NCBI GenBank assembly: GCA_014695195.1
Contig: JACJNW010000035.1
Location: forward strand, 1 to 64,000
Reading direction: 5' to 3'
DNA from: Cyanobacteria bacterium FACHB-DQ100
GTDB taxonomy: Bacteria > Cyanobacteriota > Cyanobacteriia > Leptolyngbyales > Leptolyngbyaceae
DNA: 64,000 bases
The first letter of the stretch is position 1, and every line of letters begins with the position of its first letter. Of the stretch, positions 44,987 through 53,665 are shown in pieces. The notes below the pieces were generated by a model. It was not told where the DNA came from and did not search any database. It saw only the letters and a program-made list of their open reading frames with translations. Position numbers and translations under genes: made by a program.

Positions 44987-46285
44987 GTGGCGTTTAAAGT
45001 CGGTTTGTTGGGATTGGGAACGGTCGGGACTGGAACAGTTGAAATTCTCCGTGATCCGGCTCAACGTCACCCGTTACTGCAAGAGATTGTGATTCATAAA
45101 GTCGGAGTGCGATCGATTGACAAACCCCGCATCGTTCCGTCAGAACTGCTCACGACCGATTTAGAGTCGATCGTGACCGACCCAGAAATCGATATTGTGG
45201 TCGAAGTGATGGGCGGTTTAGAACCCGCTCGATCGCTAATGCTGAAAGCGATCGCAAACAAGAAGCACGTCGTCACCGCGAATAAAGCTGCGATCGCCCG
45301 ATTTGGCGCTGAAATTTTTACAGCCGCATCGGAAGCGGGCGTTTACGTCCTGCTAGAAGCAGCAGTCGGCGGCGGAATTCCGGTAATCGAACCGCTCAAA
45401 CAATCGCTCTGCGCGAATCGGATCAACACGGTAACAGGCATCGTCAACGGCACGACAAACTACATCCTCACCCGAATGCAGCTTGAAGGCGGTGACTTTG
45501 CCGAAATTCTTGCCGATGCTCAAAAGCTTGGATATGCCGAAGCTGATCCCACTGCCGATGTCGATGGGTTAGACGCTGGGGATAAAATCGCGATTTTGGC
45601 ATCTCTTGCATTTGGCGGACGAATCAAACTGCCAGAAGTCTATTGCGAAGGCATTCGGAATGTCAGCGCGATCGAGATTGCCTACGCCGAAAAACTCGGA
45701 TTCGTGATCAAATTGCTGGCGATCGCGAAACGCAAATCAAGCGATGAACTTGAAGTCAGAGTCCACCCCACACTGGTTCCGAAAGCGCATCCACTTGCCA
45801 GCGTTAACGATGTCTATAACGCGATTTTGATCGAAGGCGATCCAATCGGACAAGTAATGTTCTTTGGGCGAGGAGCAGGAGCTGGCCCAACCGCCAGCGC
45901 TGTGGTTGCAGATGTCCTCAATATCGCGGCATTGCTGAAAGTTGAGCGTACCACTCAGCGCGGAGAATCCTCTGTGCTTGATCCACTCTTAGCGTGTTCA
46001 CATCAGCATTACTGCACGATCGCGCCCATGAAAGAACTCTCAACCCGCTTTTATGCAAGGTTCTTAACGCGAGATTATCCGGGAGTTATTGGAAAGCTTG
46101 GCACCTGTTTCGGAGATCATGAGGTCAGCTTGGAATCTGTCGTTCAGGCGGGAATTCGAGATGGAGCCGCCGAGATCGTGGTCGTGACCCATGAAGTTCA
46201 GGAAGGAAATTTCCGTGCAGCACTCAGCCAAATTGAGCAGATGGACACGGTTGAAAAAGTAGCGAGCGTTTTACGAGTGCTCTAG
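44987..46285 (+). CDS. hom: Homoserine dehydrogenase
   Basis: A 432-residue enzyme starting at GTG 44987. It reduces aspartate semialdehyde to homoserine for threonine and methionine. An N-terminal NAD(P) Rossmann domain has GLLGLGTVGTGTVEIL at residues 5-20. VTANKAAIARFGAEIF near 97 and LLEAAVGGGIPVIEPLKQSL near 118 lead to NGTTNYILTRM and the catalytic Lys region AEADPTADVDGLDAGDKIAIL near 185-205. The C-terminal ~80 residues form an ACT domain (FYARFLTRDYPGVIGKLG), the threonine feedback site. Normal length. Confidence 0.95.
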   Translation: MAFKVGLLGLGTVGTGTVEILRDPAQRHPLLQEIVIHKVGVRSIDKPRIVPSELLTTDLESIVTDPEIDIVVEVMGGLEPARSLMLKAIANKKHVVTANKAAIARFGAEIFTAASEAGVYVLLEAAVGGGIPVIEPLKQSLCANRINTVTGIVNGTTNYILTRMQLEGGDFAEILADAQKLGYAEADPTADVDGLDAGDKIAILASLAFGGRIKLPEVYCEGIRNVSAIEIAYAEKLGFVIKLLAIAKRKSSDELEVRVHPTLVPKAHPLASVNDVYNAILIEGDPIGQVMFFGRGAGAGPTASAVVADVLNIAALLKVERTTQRGESSVLDPLLACSHQHYCTIAPMKELSTRFYARFLTRDYPGVIGKLGTCFGDHEVSLESVVQAGIRDGAAEIVVVTHEVQEGNFRAALSQIEQMDTVEKVASVLRVL

Positions 46286-46393
46286 ATTAACTTTTGGAAG
46301 CGAATCTTGGGTAAACGCCCCACACCCCTGCTTCTTTCTAAGCCTTCAGAATCAAGCAAAAGTTCGAGGTCGCCCGCAAGATTAGAAACAGAC

Positions 46394-46591
46394 TTAGATT
46401 GTCGACGAATCGGGTTCCAAGCCCCACTGCTGTTTGAGGAAGTGACGATACATCGTCTCACGCATCAGCATCTGCTCGTAGAGTTTCACAAGAAATTCTT
46501 GCGCTTGCTCACGGCTCATTTGCTGAACCTGAGTTTCAAACGATCGAATGCTGAATTGTTGCTCCAAGGAAAGTTCAACAGGTTGACTCAT
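46394..46591 (-). CDS. nblA: Phycobilisome degradation protein NblA
   Basis: A 65-residue helical protein: MSQPVELSLEQQFSIRSFETQV at the start, MSREQAQEFLVKLYEQMLMRETMY and LKQQWGL at the end, the NblA pattern. NblA binds phycobiliproteins and Clp chaperones to trigger phycobilisome breakdown when nitrogen or other nutrients are short. ATG 46591 gives the family start; an upstream start at 46627 does not. The gene stands alone and faces away from a palindrome at 46641-46654 in its upstream region. Confidence 0.95.
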   Translation of the reverse strand: MSQPVELSLEQQFSIRSFETQVQQMSREQAQEFLVKLYEQMLMRETMYRHFLKQQWGLEPDSSTI

Positions 46592-46640
46592 AGCAATTAC
46601 GCTCCAGATAAAAAGAGAGTAGACCAATTACAGGATTCAA

Positions 46641-46654
46641 TGACTTAAAAGTCA
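46641..46654. promoter_or_regulatory. Palindrome upstream of nblA
   Basis: tgactt-aa-aagtca is a perfect 14-base palindrome 50-63 bases before the nblA start. It could be an operator or part of the promoter. A near-NtcA word, gta-n7-tac at 46619-46631, has spacing 7 rather than 8 and is not accepted as a site. Confidence 0.3.
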
Positions 46655-46817
46655 ATGGGGTTTATCCTGAACAAACTCGGTTGATTCTTTTGGGGATTCC
46701 CTAAAATAAATCTAAATTCCGAACTTGATATTAAAAAAGATAACAAGCATTTGACAAAACGACCATCCGCCACTGGGGTAATAACCTGGGGGATACCCGT
46801 ACATCTGAGGGGAGACG

Positions 46818-47015
46818 ATGATTATCTTTTGGGTGACGCTTGCCTGGATTGGCGGTATAGCAGCGATTCTGGGCAGCTTGATGACGATCGCAAGCCTGCT
46901 GCTTTGGACGATCGAGGGAAATTGGCAGGGGCGATTAAAAGTTTTGGGATTTTCGCTCGGCTGTGCGATCGTGGGATTTTTACTGTTGCGGCTGATCCCG
47001 TTCTCTGTGCTGTGA
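46818..47015 (+). CDS. Small two-helix membrane protein
   Basis: A 65-residue hydrophobic protein with two membrane helices, residues 3-31 (FWVTLAWIGGIAAILGSLMTIASLLLW) and 42-62 (VLGFSLGCAIVGFLLLRLI), joined by a basic loop EGNWQGRLK. A good ribosome site, ggggaga, precedes ATG 46818 by 4 bases. I recognise no family, but the hydrophobic pattern and the ribosome site support a real gene. It converges with sufE. Confidence 0.55.
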   Translation: MIIFWVTLAWIGGIAAILGSLMTIASLLLWTIEGNWQGRLKVLGFSLGCAIVGFLLLRLIPFSVL

Positions 47016-47110
47016 CACGATTGCAGCAGAATACGCACAAGCCTGAGCCGAACCAGCTCAAATTCAAGCCGCTCAGGTTGCAAGGTTATCGATCGACTCA
47101 GGGAGATCGC

Positions 47111-47539
47111 TTATTCAATAAATGCCTGCGATTTCTGCTTCATTTTCGCCAGGATGTTATAAAACCCATTTGCCCGCGAAGGAGTTAAGCTCACATCCAG
47201 TCCCGTCGCCTTGATGAATTCCGGCGAGAGATCGACGACTTCTTGCGGGGGCAATCCGCTGAGTCCTTCAACCAATAGCGCCACTAATCCTTTCACCAAC
47301 TGCGAATCCGAATCGCCCTCAAACTGCACTTTTCCGTCTGCCAAATTCGCCACCACAAAGACCTGCGATGCACAGCCTGAAACTTTGTTTTCTGGCATTT
47401 TTTCCGACTCTGGAAACGGCTTAAGACGCTGAGCCAGGGTGATGAGAAGCTCGTACTTGCGTTTGGGTTCGGTCGATCGCGCTAAGCGTTGCACAATGCG
47501 ATCGAGTGCGGGGGGAAGTTGCGTGGATGACAATGACAT
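47111..47539 (-). CDS. sufE: SufE family sulfur-transfer protein
   Basis: A 142-residue protein of normal size. The active Cys lies in ENKVSGCASQVFVVANL (residue near 55). It takes persulfide from the cysteine desulfurase SufS and stimulates Fe-S cluster assembly. Other conserved pieces are PKRKYELLITLAQRLKPFPE and LVEGLSGLPPQEVVDLSPEFIKATGL. No suf genes are adjacent. Confidence 0.93.
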   Translation of the reverse strand: MSLSSTQLPPALDRIVQRLARSTEPKRKYELLITLAQRLKPFPESEKMPENKVSGCASQVFVVANLADGKVQFEGDSDSQLVKGLVALLVEGLSGLPPQEVVDLSPEFIKATGLDVSLTPSRANGFYNILAKMKQKSQAFIE

Positions 47540-47647
47540 GACTCTTAGCTGATCGGGTTAGACGACTCAGTTGAATTTCAACAAGCGCTGCTATTCCATT
47601 GTAGTATGTGCGGCTGAGCCGTTCAGCCTAGATTTTGCAAGGATAAG

Positions 47648-47678
47648 AAAACTCTGACTCATGAAGCATCAGAGTTTT
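47648..47678 (-). terminator. Terminator after the CAP-domain gene
   Basis: A perfect 10-bp stem, aaaactctga at 47648-47657 and tcagagtttt at 47669-47678, 11-base loop, about 33 bases beyond the CAP gene stop. On the minus strand it reads out through ttttcttatcc. Confidence 0.75.
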
Positions 47679-47710
47679 GCCAAAAGAACTAGCGATTCAA
47701 TTTGGATGAA

Positions 47711-48289
47711 TTAAGCTAATTGCATTGCCGTGCCAAAATTTTGCGTCCAGTATCCATTATGGTATCCCACACCAAGCTCCTTTAGATTGGGATTAAGGAT
47801 ATTTTGCCTATGTCCAGGACTATTCATCCAAGCAGTCACAACATCTTGAGGCGTGGGTTGTCCAAATGCAATATTTTCGGCAGCTCTAGAATAGCTGTAG
47901 CCTCCAGTCCGCATTCGATCCCAAGGCTGGGAACCATCGAGTCCTTGATGACTGAAATAGTTGCGCGTTGCCATGTCTTGACTGTGCTTTTCAGCCACGT
48001 CATTCAACGTCAAATTGAGCGTCAGGGGTGGCAGTCCTTGCTGCATCCGCTGCTGATTGGTGAGGTCGAAAACCTGCTGCTCAAATGCACCAAATGCTGG
48101 ATCGGGGGCGGCTTGAACGGGGCTAGGTGGCGGTGCAGTTTCAAGCGGTGCAGGACTGCTAGATTGAGGCTGCACGGGCAGTACGTCGGGCTGGGTTCCG
48201 AAACTGAATCGATCGAGAAAACGCCTCCCTTGAAGGGCTTGTTCGCTTCGCAGAAATGGATTCAATTGGTCAACTGAGCGAAATATCAT
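47711..48289 (-). CDS. CAP-domain (SCP/PR1-like) protein
   Basis: A 192-residue protein. The first 75 residues are Pro/Ser/Ala-rich linker. The CAP domain (about 85-190) shows FEQQVFDLTNQQRMQQGLPPLTLN, VAEKHSQDMATRNYFSHQG, AAENIAFGQPTPQDVVTAWMNSPGHRQNILNP and the end GVGYHNGYWTQNFG, including the His, Glu, Glu and His cleft residues. Bacterial CAP proteins are usually extracellular, but no clear signal peptide is seen here, so an unconventional route or a start site further upstream is possible. Role unknown. Confidence 0.85.
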   Translation of the reverse strand: MIFRSVDQLNPFLRSEQALQGRRFLDRFSFGTQPDVLPVQPQSSSPAPLETAPPPSPVQAAPDPAFGAFEQQVFDLTNQQRMQQGLPPLTLNLTLNDVAEKHSQDMATRNYFSHQGLDGSQPWDRMRTGGYSYSRAAENIAFGQPTPQDVVTAWMNSPGHRQNILNPNLKELGVGYHNGYWTQNFGTAMQLA

Positions 48290-48885
48290 GTTGATTTACC
48301 TTGAATAACAATATGCAGAAATCGCCATGCCAAATTTGACCCCGATTTGGGATCTGATTTGAAGCGGGCATTCTGAACGGTGCGATCGCACACGTTGATC
48401 GCATCTTTGAACGACTAGAACCCTTGGTGAAGTCGTGAGACTAGCTGTGTGAAAACCTGATTGAATCGTGAGTGATCGCAGCCTAATTTGGAATTGCAGC
48501 GATCGCTACCTGAGTCTTGGAGTAGTAATGCGGCGGATGCACGGGGGTTAATGTAAAGGGAAAGTAAACTGACCGTGTTTGCATCTGTGCCACTTCTACT
48601 GCCGTAATAAGTTCGCTCGCGAAGGGAAATTTTTCGCTGTGATGTAGGTTGAGCAATGTTTAATCCTTTCGGTAGCTGCACTAGAGGATGCAATACCCTC
48701 CATCACTAGATAGATGCGGTTAAAGTGAACTGTAATTGTATTGCTGCAAGCTTGTATCCTCAAGCCTTTACTAAAATCAAGTTTTCTTGTGCCGCTTGAT
48801 TGAGTGTCTACCTTAGCTTGAGAAAGTTTAGTGTCGTAGCTGTGAAACTCTGGAGAAGCTCGATCGATTCCCCGGAGAACGAATC
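48290..48885. other. 600-base spacer, nothing recognised
   Basis: Between the CAP gene and the oxidoreductase gene, both minus strand. Short open frames here have no family resemblance. Only cgatcg-type words stand out. It presumably contains the CAP promoter. Confidence 0.35.
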
Positions 48886-48918
48886 GAAAAAAATGAGGGA
48901 CGGTATTTCCATCCCTCA
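48886..48918 (-). terminator. Terminator of the Gfo/Idh/MocA gene
   Basis: tgaggga at 48894-48900 pairs with tccctca at 48912-48918. On the minus strand the stem is followed by tttttttcg. It lies 21 bases beyond the oxidoreductase stop. Classical intrinsic terminator. Confidence 0.85.
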
Positions 48919-48939
48919 AACCTTCAGATTGAAACTGAA

Positions 48940-50022
48940 CTAGACTGCGATCGCTGCCGTTTCCAGTTCAATTACCTTAGAGTCTGGCGCAGAATGCCAG
49001 ACTTTTCCATCTAGCGCCATCTGCTCGATTAAGCTTGCCAGCCTTAGAGCTTTGAGCGCTTGAATGCCTCCAACCGAAGGCGCGATCCCACCCCGAACAC
49101 ATTGCACAAAGTGTTCTAACTCAGCATGAAGCGGCTCAATATTGCTCGTCTTCACCTTTTCGATTAATCCATCCTGGCAATACAACACCTGACCATAATC
49201 GGTCTTGTAGTTGGCGGTCGTTTGACGATGAATCAGAATTTCATTGTTGAGAAAATCTGCTTCAGTCAACGAGCTTCTGCAATGGGCTGAGATCCGCCGA
49301 ATCTTGCGGTGAGTCACTTTGCTAGCGGTCAGTGTTGCCACAATTCCATTCGCAAATCCCAATGTTGCAGTTACATAGTCAAGCTGACCAGAATTCGAGG
49401 CACGACTTCCACTTGCAGTGAGTTTTACCACCTTAGAATTGGCTAATTCCAACAGCAAGTCGATATCGTGAATCATCAAGTCCAAGACAACCGAAACATC
49501 ATTGGCTCGATCGCTATACGGACTCATCCGGTGTGCCTCAAGCGCTAGCACTTCCTCAGTTTTCAGAACCTTGCAAAGCTCTTGGAACGCTGGATTAAAC
49601 CGCTCGATATGACCCACTTGCAGAATTCGTTGGCAATCTGCGGCGGCATTCACTAACGATTCTGCTTCTGCAATACTTGCCGCGATCGGCTTTTCAATCA
49701 GAACATGAACTCCGGCTTTCAGAGCCGCCATTCCTACTGAGTGATGCAAACGAGTTGGTACGGCGATACAAACCGCGTCAACCCGCTCCAGCAAATCATG
49801 ATAATTCTCAAAAAATCGAACCCGATACTTGCTGGCTGTGTCCAATCCACGCTCTACATTAATGTCAGATACGCCAACTAGCTCTACATCCTTCAGCAGA
49901 CTTAAGACCCGTGTATGGTGCTGTCCCATGTTGCCGACACCGATCACGCCAATACGTAGCGGATCTGGCTGACTCCGGAGCATACCAAACTGGGAATACC
50001 CAATTGGGATATTATTTTGCAC
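48940..50022 (-). CDS. Gfo/Idh/MocA family oxidoreductase
   Basis: A 360-residue NAD(P)-dependent sugar or cyclitol oxidoreductase from GTG 50022, well placed after ggaggag. The Rossmann motif GVIGVGNMGQHHTRVL lies near residue 24, the catalytic HVLIEKPIAASIAEAE (EKP motif) near 110, and the C-terminal half-barrel includes LDLMIHDIDLLLELA (H-D pair near 185). Members oxidise UDP-sugars, inositol or related substrates; the present substrate is unknown. The gene is monocistronic, with its own terminator. Confidence 0.88.
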   Translation of the reverse strand: MQNNIPIGYSQFGMLRSQPDPLRIGVIGVGNMGQHHTRVLSLLKDVELVGVSDINVERGLDTASKYRVRFFENYHDLLERVDAVCIAVPTRLHHSVGMAALKAGVHVLIEKPIAASIAEAESLVNAAADCQRILQVGHIERFNPAFQELCKVLKTEEVLALEAHRMSPYSDRANDVSVVLDLMIHDIDLLLELANSKVVKLTASGSRASNSGQLDYVTATLGFANGIVATLTASKVTHRKIRRISAHCRSSLTEADFLNNEILIHRQTTANYKTDYGQVLYCQDGLIEKVKTSNIEPLHAELEHFVQCVRGGIAPSVGGIQALKALRLASLIEQMALDGKVWHSAPDSKVIELETAAIAV

Positions 50023-50467
50023 GCTTACTACTCCTCCACCACCGAACTTGTGCTGATATACAGCCGTAAAATCTCCTCAGACATCCAGATACTATCACAG
50101 CGACATTATTTATGAAGAATTCCAAAGGGCCTAGCAAGTTCCCTCCTACAATAGGAGGTTCGATTTTTGATGTTTTACCTCTGGAGACGGAGTTTTACTA
50201 CGGTCTCTCGATGTAATCTCCTCTCGGTGATTGGATTCAAGCCGTTATTGTGCAATTTCGGCTGCCTATACGATCGTTTTCTCTCGACAGCGGCACGGAT
50301 TTAATTTTCGGAGTGTATCCGTGAAATCACTGTATATTCTCTACAAAATTGCCGGAGGTTTTATGAAGTTTTCGCTAAAATCACGGTGAACAAAGATGAC
50401 TCTATTGCTATAGAGAATTGGAGTGGCTAAGATTTGGGGATCAAGTCATTCTGTTGTCAAAGTTGGC
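50023..50467. other. 445-base divergent spacer with stem-loops
   Basis: cctccta-caa-taggagg (50144-50160) is a perfect 7-bp hairpin followed on the plus strand by ttcgattttt, so it could end a short transcript coming from the left. Another small hairpin, ctctat-tgct-atagag at 50400-50415, lies just before the ArsR gene and may be its operator. No gene seen. Confidence 0.4.
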
Positions 50468-50824
50468 ATGAAATCACCCGCGCAGCCTGTACCCCTCGAA
50501 GTCGTACAACAAGTTTCTGATTATTTCAGTGTGCTAGGCGAACCGATGCGTCTTCGCATCCTCAATTTGTTACGTGATGGGGAGAAGTGTGTTCAAGATC
50601 TAGTGGAGGCGACGGATACGAGTCAAGCGAACGTCTCGAAGCATCTGAAAGTGATGCTCCAGGCGGGAATCCTGACTCGTCGATCGAAAGGAACGCTGGC
50701 ATATTACCGCGTCGAGGATGATTTGATTTTTGAGTTGTGTAATTTAGTGTGCGATCGTTTAGCCAGTCGCATTGAACAACAGGCGCAGCATTTCCGCGCT
50801 TTTAGTTTAGCCAGTCGCCGCTAG
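50468..50824 (+). CDS. ArsR/SmtB-family transcriptional regulator
   Basis: A 118-residue winged-helix protein from ATG 50468; GTG 50423 would add 15 unrelated residues. The helix-turn-helix is VQDLVEATDTSQANVSKHLKVMLQAGILTRRSKGTLAYYRV (about 45-85, seen as consecutive segments), preceded by SVLGEPMRLRILNLLRDGEKC. The metal-site signature ELCVCDL of ArsR/SmtB reads EKCVQDL here, leaving one Cys, so the classical alpha3 metal site is absent. Such members may sense redox, sulfide or other signals. It converges with the GerMN gene, 10 bases apart, so no obvious target operon is adjacent. Confidence 0.85.
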   Translation: MKSPAQPVPLEVVQQVSDYFSVLGEPMRLRILNLLRDGEKCVQDLVEATDTSQANVSKHLKVMLQAGILTRRSKGTLAYYRVEDDLIFELCNLVCDRLASRIEQQAQHFRAFSLASRR

Positions 50825-50834
50825 AAAGGGATGC

Positions 50835-51488
50835 TTATTCTTGTTTGGTGCCTGTTTCCTGCTCAAACTGCGATCGAGTGAGCGGTTGATCGACTATCAG
50901 CCCTTCACCGCCTAATACCGTGAGCGGCTTTCCTTCGACTGAGAGAAAGACTTTGGCATTGGGATTGAGACTGGTTGCGGTGTAGAGAACTTGAGCGAGG
51001 CGACCCGTCATCGATGAACTACCACCGCCAGAGGTGAATGCTTTAGAGAGATCGACATAGATAGAATCTGATTTCACCTTAAGGCTGCGGAGCGTTGTGC
51101 CTTTGGGAACACCACTGCTTAAATCTTGGCTCGGTGCGGCGCTGAACAGAGTATTGAAGGCGGCGGTGAGTCGGGCTTCGTCTCGATCGGCAGATTTGAC
51201 CTTGACCGCAACCGGGGCAAGTTCGAGGTCGGTGGCGCTATCTTTCAGCCAATAAACTTGAGCAGTTTTTTCGGTTGCGGCTACTTGAATCGGGTTTTGT
51301 GAGGCTGCGGGAGCGCTAGGAACTGATGTAGGAGCATTTGCTTGAGGGGACTTGACGGCAACTGGAGTCGATTGGCTGTTGTGAGTGTTTTGCCAAGTAA
51401 AAAAGGCGGTGGCACCCCCCGTTGCGACGACGAGCGTAGAGAGTCCGACTACGATTCCAAGCGGAAAGCGGCGTTTATCCTTTGGCAT
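50835..51488 (-). CDS. GerMN-domain protein
   Basis: A 217-residue membrane-anchored protein: one helix at residues 10-32, a Pro/Ala/Ser linker to about 70, then a GerMN domain (about 75-200) with VYWLKD, EARLTAAFNTLFSA, VPKGTTLRSLKVKSDSIYVDLSKAF and TGRLAQVLYTATSL. GerMN occurs in spore germination and lipoprotein LpqB; in cyanobacteria such single-domain proteins are likely periplasmic, of unknown role. It is divergent from yjbQ. Confidence 0.85.
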   Translation of the reverse strand: MPKDKRRFPLGIVVGLSTLVVATGGATAFFTWQNTHNSQSTPVAVKSPQANAPTSVPSAPAASQNPIQVAATEKTAQVYWLKDSATDLELAPVAVKVKSADRDEARLTAAFNTLFSAAPSQDLSSGVPKGTTLRSLKVKSDSIYVDLSKAFTSGGGSSSMTGRLAQVLYTATSLNPNAKVFLSVEGKPLTVLGGEGLIVDQPLTRSQFEQETGTKQE

Positions 51489-51672
51489 GAGGAAGACCTC
51501 GGCGTAAAACTGATGGATAGAATTTTCGATAAGTGGTAGCGCGACATCCAGATTCTACAAAGCTACAGAGTGTTGTAGCGTCATTTCGGGATTCTTCAGA
51601 AATTGATAAATTTGCGATCGCTTGAAACTGTATGTCGGATTCGCTTGAATGAGGGTAGCTAGGGGATTAGGT

Positions 51673-52089
51673 ATGACGCAGTATCAGAAGATTCTTAGAA
51701 TTGCAACGCAGGGAAAATCGCTGCATAAAATTACTTCGCAGGTGAGCGCGATCGTGGTGGAGTCGGGCATTAAAACGGGCTTGTGTAATCTATTTTTACG
51801 GCACACTTCTGCGAGTCTGATTATCCAGGAGAACGCTGACCCAGATGTGCTGCGGGATTTAGAGAATTTTTTCGCGAAGCTGGTTCCAGAGTGGGAGAGC
51901 TATATTCACAGTACGGAAGGAGCGGATGATATGCCTGCTCATATTCGTACAGTGCTGACTCACTCGTCTGAGCAGATTCCGATCGCTCAGGGACGATTAG
52001 TGTTGGGAACGTGGCAGGGCATTTATCTATGGGAGCATCGCCAACAGCGTCACACACGGGAGTTAGTGGTGCATTTGATGGGTGAGTGA
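51673..52089 (+). CDS. YjbQ family protein (UPF0047, secondary thiamine-phosphate synthase)
   Basis: A 138-residue protein from ATG 51673, 8 bases after agggg. The family signatures GLCNLFLRHTSASLIIQENADPDV (about 40-63, seen as consecutive motifs), HSTEGADDMPAHIRTVLTHSSE (His, Asp and Glu residues) and LGTWQGIYLWEHR are all present. YjbQ proteins can replace ThiE weakly in vivo; the native role is unclear. It forms a small trimeric beta-fold. The gene is alone between divergent and convergent neighbours. Confidence 0.92.
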   Translation: MTQYQKILRIATQGKSLHKITSQVSAIVVESGIKTGLCNLFLRHTSASLIIQENADPDVLRDLENFFAKLVPEWESYIHSTEGADDMPAHIRTVLTHSSEQIPIAQGRLVLGTWQGIYLWEHRQQRHTRELVVHLMGE

Positions 52090-52114
52090 TCGATCGTTGT
52101 TGAGTTGACTTTGT

Positions 52115-53665
52115 TTAGCGGAGTTTTGCGATCGCGCCTTGCTCCAGTAGCACCTTCTGAGTTAGTAAATCTCGAATGGTTGCCGTTAAGATTCGCTGTT
52201 CTGTGACCTGCAATTCCACAGAGATTCGATCGACTCCAAGTTTTCCGGGTGGATCAAGTCGGGCAACACAGATTTGATTGCGATCGTGAGCAAGTGATCG
52301 ATAAGTTTCCTGGGGGCGCAACGGTGTACTGCTCATTCGTCCCTGAGCATCATAGGTTACTTCTGCTTCGGTCACTTGCGCTACTTCACCAATGTCTAAT
52401 CGAATCTCAGTTTGTCCTTCTAACGCAGCTTGCAAGGTCAAAGATTCTTCGCGTTTGCAAGGGTACTTTGTGCCAGGTTCAAACAAAGGAAAGTAGGTAT
52501 ACGATCGAGAATAAGGCTCCCACAATCGAATCGCATAACCATGCCGGAGATAGTCTTCGAGTCTCGCAATCTGTGTCAGGAAGAGCGCTCCATGCGCTAC
52601 CGCTTCAAAGGGTTTATGTACCTGAACTCTTTGCCGCCCGAAATATGACATAAACAATTGCTGAATGGCTCGAATCTGACAGCTTCCCCCGACCAATAAC
52701 ACTTGTTCGATGTCAGATTTCTGAACCCCTTTACGCAGACCTAACTGCAAGGTTTCATCGATCGCTTGTCGCACTTGCTCCAAGAGTTGTCGAGCTTCTA
52801 GCAGATCCTCGAACTGCGATCGCGTCAACATCAAATCGTGATAGATAAAATTCTCCTCATCAAACCAGCTTTCTTTTGCTTCCTCTGCACTGGATAGCCG
52901 AATTTTTAACTGTTCTGCGATCGACAATAAATTCTGCCAACCCATCTCACTGATTGCCTCTCGCGTCGTATTCAATTGTTGTAGATAGTGTTCAACAATC
53001 CAGCGATCAAGGTCTTCACCCCCAATGTAAGCATCTGATTTTGCTAACACTTCAGCCTGTAAAACTTCCTGACCGCTTGACATCGTTGAAGTTCTCACCA
53101 AGCTTAAATCTAATGTTCCGCCGCCAAAATCAGCGACTAGCACTGTTGATCCGGGTTGATCGACTGCATATCCCAATGCTGCGGCAGTTGATTCATCAAC
53201 GAACTTCACAGCAGGAAAACCAAACTTCAGTGCAACATCCTGAAACCAATTGAGATATCTTTCAAATGCTCCGACCGGAACTGTGAAAATTAGCAATGAA
53301 GGTTGAATCTGTGCGGCTTTAATCGCTTGCCAAATCCCACTTAGAAATTGAACCGCGATCGCCTCCGCATCATAAACCTGTCCATCTAATGTTCTGGCTG
53401 GAGGCTGAAAATCTGCCGCTAAATCTCGCTTAAACGAGCGGAAGAATCGCTGAGGCTGCGTTAATCCGAGACGCTGCGATCGCACAGGCTCCCCAACCAC
53501 AAACTCTCCTTGCCCTTGCACAAACACCAAACTGGGTACAACGGCAACATCATTGAACCATCGAGAAATCTCAGGAACTCTCAAAGTCATCGGAGTCTGT
53601 GTATCAGGTTCCAACACACTAACCACCGTGTTACTGGTGCCAAAATCGATCGCAACTGCGGTCAT
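52115..53665 (-). CDS. Hsp70-like protein
   Basis: A 516-residue protein with an actin-like ATPase domain: AIDFGTSNTVVSV (residues 4-16), the KFVDESTAAALGYA hinge near 152, LVADFGGGTLDLSLV near 177, and VLLVGGSCQIRAIQQLF near 320. The C-terminal ~150 residues replace the normal DnaK substrate domain; some beta-rich sequence remains but no EEVD or lid is obvious. It is the last gene of a three-gene operon with a GrpE-like protein, 4-base overlap, so the two probably work together as a small dedicated chaperone or ATPase switch. Client unknown. Confidence 0.88.
   Translation of the reverse strand: MTAVAIDFGTSNTVVSVLEPDTQTPMTLRVPEISRWFNDVAVVPSLVFVQGQGEFVVGEPVRSQRLGLTQPQRFFRSFKRDLAADFQPPARTLDGQVYDAEAIAVQFLSGIWQAIKAAQIQPSLLIFTVPVGAFERYLNWFQDVALKFGFPAVKFVDESTAAALGYAVDQPGSTVLVADFGGGTLDLSLVRTSTMSSGQEVLQAEVLAKSDAYIGGEDLDRWIVEHYLQQLNTTREAISEMGWQNLLSIAEQLKIRLSSAEEAKESWFDEENFIYHDLMLTRSQFEDLLEARQLLEQVRQAIDETLQLGLRKGVQKSDIEQVLLVGGSCQIRAIQQLFMSYFGRQRVQVHKPFEAVAHGALFLTQIARLEDYLRHGYAIRLWEPYSRSYTYFPLFEPGTKYPCKREESLTLQAALEGQTEIRLDIGEVAQVTEAEVTYDAQGRMSSTPLRPQETYRSLAHDRNQICVARLDPPGKLGVDRISVELQVTEQRILTATIRDLLTQKVLLEQGAIAKLR

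Noticed and set aside
46619-46631. NtcA-like site gta-n7-tac before nblA
   Set aside because: The spacer is 7, not 8, and it lies too near the start codon to act as an activator site for a normal promoter.
48415-48919. Two minus-strand open frames between the CAP gene and the oxidoreductase
   Set aside because: They overlap each other and the terminator at 48886, have no ribosome site and no family resemblance.
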